6,226 bases of DNA from an uncultured Clostridia bacterium (GTDB lineage Bacteria > Bacillota > Clostridia > Tissierellales > Peptoniphilaceae): contig CAMEGD010000081.1 of assembly GCA_945916025.1 (NCBI GenBank), positions 1 through 6,226 of the forward strand. The letters are read 5' to 3'. Both the position numbers and the translations under genes were made by a program. How positions within the stretch are numbered: the first letter of the stretch is position 1; each line of letters begins with the position of its first letter. Positions 5,436 through 6,226 of the stretch are shown here, piece by piece. The notes under the pieces were generated by a model, which saw nothing but the letters and a program-made list of their open reading frames with translations, searched no databases and had not been told where the DNA came from.

Positions 5436-6076
5436 CCTTCCTTTACCTCTCCTTCTTCTAATATAAGAACCTTGTCAAGATAATCTTTTAAATAATCCAG
5501 TTCATGGGTAATCATCATTATTGTAATTCCATGCTCTCTACTTTGATGGTGGAGCATTTTCAAAAAACCATCTTTAGATTCTTGATCAAGTCCAATTAAA
5601 GGTTCATCTAGTAATAAAAGTTTTGGATTGGTAATTAAGGCCTTACCTAGCATAGTCTTTTGTTTTTGACCACCTGATAGATCTCCATATAAAAAGTTCT
5701 TTTTACCTTCTAAACCAACTATATTTAAGATAATGTCTATTTTCTTTTCTTCTATACTATCCTTACTCATAAGATCTTTAAAACTTTTCTTTAAACTTAA
5801 GGACATTATTTCCTCAACTGTTATAGGAAAATTATTGGATATGGCCGCACTAAGCTGAGGCACATATCCAATCCTATCCTGATAATTAAATAAGATTTCT
5901 CCTGATTCAGGTTTAAGTTGGCCAATGATTAATTTCATTAGTGTAGACTTACCAGCACCATTTTCACCAACTATGGCAACAAATTCTCCCTCCTCTACAG
6001 AGAAATTAATCCTATCTAATATTAAGTTTTTGTCATATCCAAAGGATACATCTTTAACTTCTATAATTTTATTCAT
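5429..6076 (-). CDS. znuC: Metal ABC transporter ATP-binding protein, ZnuC family (probably zinc)
   Basis: Cytoplasmic ATPase that powers metal uptake through the adjacent permease. All nucleotide-binding motifs are intact in 215 residues: Walker A GENGAGKST (37-45), Q-loop YVPQ (71-74), signature LSGGQ (133-137), Walker B KLLLLDEP (152-159, with D157 and E158), D-loop GLD (162-164) and switch histidine H191. The length is at the short end for ZnuC, and no C-terminal extension is present. The ATG overlaps the end of the upstream binding-protein gene by 8 bases, with AAGG 6 bases before it. The stop codon lies inside the start of znuB. Substrate assignment rests on the neighbours, because ATPases of this family serve zinc, manganese or iron systems alike. 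Confidence 0.94.
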   Translation of the reverse strand: MNKIIEVKDVSFGYDKNLILDRINFSVEEGEFVAIVGENGAGKSTLMKLIIGQLKPESGEILFNYQDRIGYVPQLSAAISNNFPITVEEIMSLSLKKSFKDLMSKDSIEEKKIDIILNIVGLEGKKNFLYGDLSGGQKQKTMLGKALITNPKLLLLDEPLIGLDQESKDGFLKMLHHQSREHGITIMMITHELDYLKDYLDKVLILEEGEVKEGC

Positions 6077-6226
6077 TTAAAGCCTTATAAATTCCCTCTA
6101 AATTATTTTCCATAATAGAAATATAATCATCATTATTTTCTATTTCTTCTTTGGATAGAGTTTCTAATGGATTCAACCTTAATAATTCCCCACCGATTTC
6201 TTGTGAAATCATTTCAGAAATCTTTG
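6069..6226 (-). CDS. znuA: C-terminal end of a ZnuA-like metal-binding lipoprotein (partial)
   Basis: An open frame of 51 complete codons before the stop at 6069-6071 runs off the right edge, so the N-terminus is missing. The visible end includes SQEIGGELLRLNPLETLSKE, then EEIENNDDYISIMENNLEGI and KALNE. This matches the closing part of zinc-type solute-binding proteins (cluster A-I), where a strand with LNPLE is followed by an acidic linker and a last helix with a DY.S.M..NL pattern. As the binding protein of the importer it would be exported and deliver metal to ZnuB. It overlaps znuC by 8 bases, giving the order binding protein, ATPase, permease. The His-rich metal loop and signal peptide, if present, lie outside the window. 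The regulatory region of the operon (possible Zur or Fur-type site) is also out of view. Confidence 0.85.
   Translation of the reverse strand, partial: KISEMISQEIGGELLRLNPLETLSKEEIENNDDYISIMENNLEGIYKALNE

Noticed and set aside
1..6226. CRISPR arrays, insertion sequences, phage or defence genes, riboswitches
   Set aside because: No spaced repeat array, transposase, terminal inverted repeats, integrase or recognisable aptamer core was seen on either strand. All long frames are housekeeping or transport genes apart from the DUF1002 gene.

Overview
The window reads as ordinary chromosome from an AT-rich, low-GC Gram-positive (Firmicutes) bacterium, probably an anaerobe of the clostridial/Tissierellia type. 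The evidence is strong AGGAGG-like ribosome binding sites, GTG starts, a CIRCE element ahead of hrcA-grpE, tRNA genes with encoded CCA, a YpuA-like DUF1002 secreted protein, and short intrinsic terminators. The genus is inference: nothing in the window fixes it. Almost all genes lie on the minus strand; the exception is one tRNA gene.

Read in the direction of minus-strand transcription (high to low coordinates), the first unit is a metal-uptake ABC operon. It holds the C-terminal end of a ZnuA-like binding protein (cut by the window edge), then the ATPase ZnuC, then the permease ZnuB, with overlapping stop and start codons. A tRNA-Leu(CAA) gene follows with its own promoter and an intrinsic terminator. 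Next is a single-gene unit for class II fumarase (fumC).

A plus-strand tRNA-Thr(GGT) gene sits between fumC and a secreted DUF1002 protein, so it converges on fumC and diverges from the DUF1002 gene. Its promoter and terminator are both visible. The DUF1002 gene has its own extended -10 promoter, a perfect ribosome binding site and a terminator with a GAAA tetraloop.

The last unit is the start of the class I heat-shock operon: a sigma-A type promoter, a perfect CIRCE operator, hrcA and grpE. dnaK and dnaJ would be expected just beyond the left edge. HrcA represses its own operon at CIRCE. GrpE is the nucleotide-exchange factor of the DnaK chaperone whose operon HrcA controls.

I see no mobile element, CRISPR array, phage gene, riboswitch or convincing new system. 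The points worth a second look are small. They are a repeat/hairpin structure between hrcA and grpE, a U-U mismatch in the tRNA-Thr acceptor stem, a fumC gene with no visible terminator of its own running into an antisense tRNA gene, and the uncharacterised DUF1002 protein. No gene-free stretch exceeds 300 bases. The three largest gaps around and between the tRNAs and operons are accounted for by promoters, operators and terminators.
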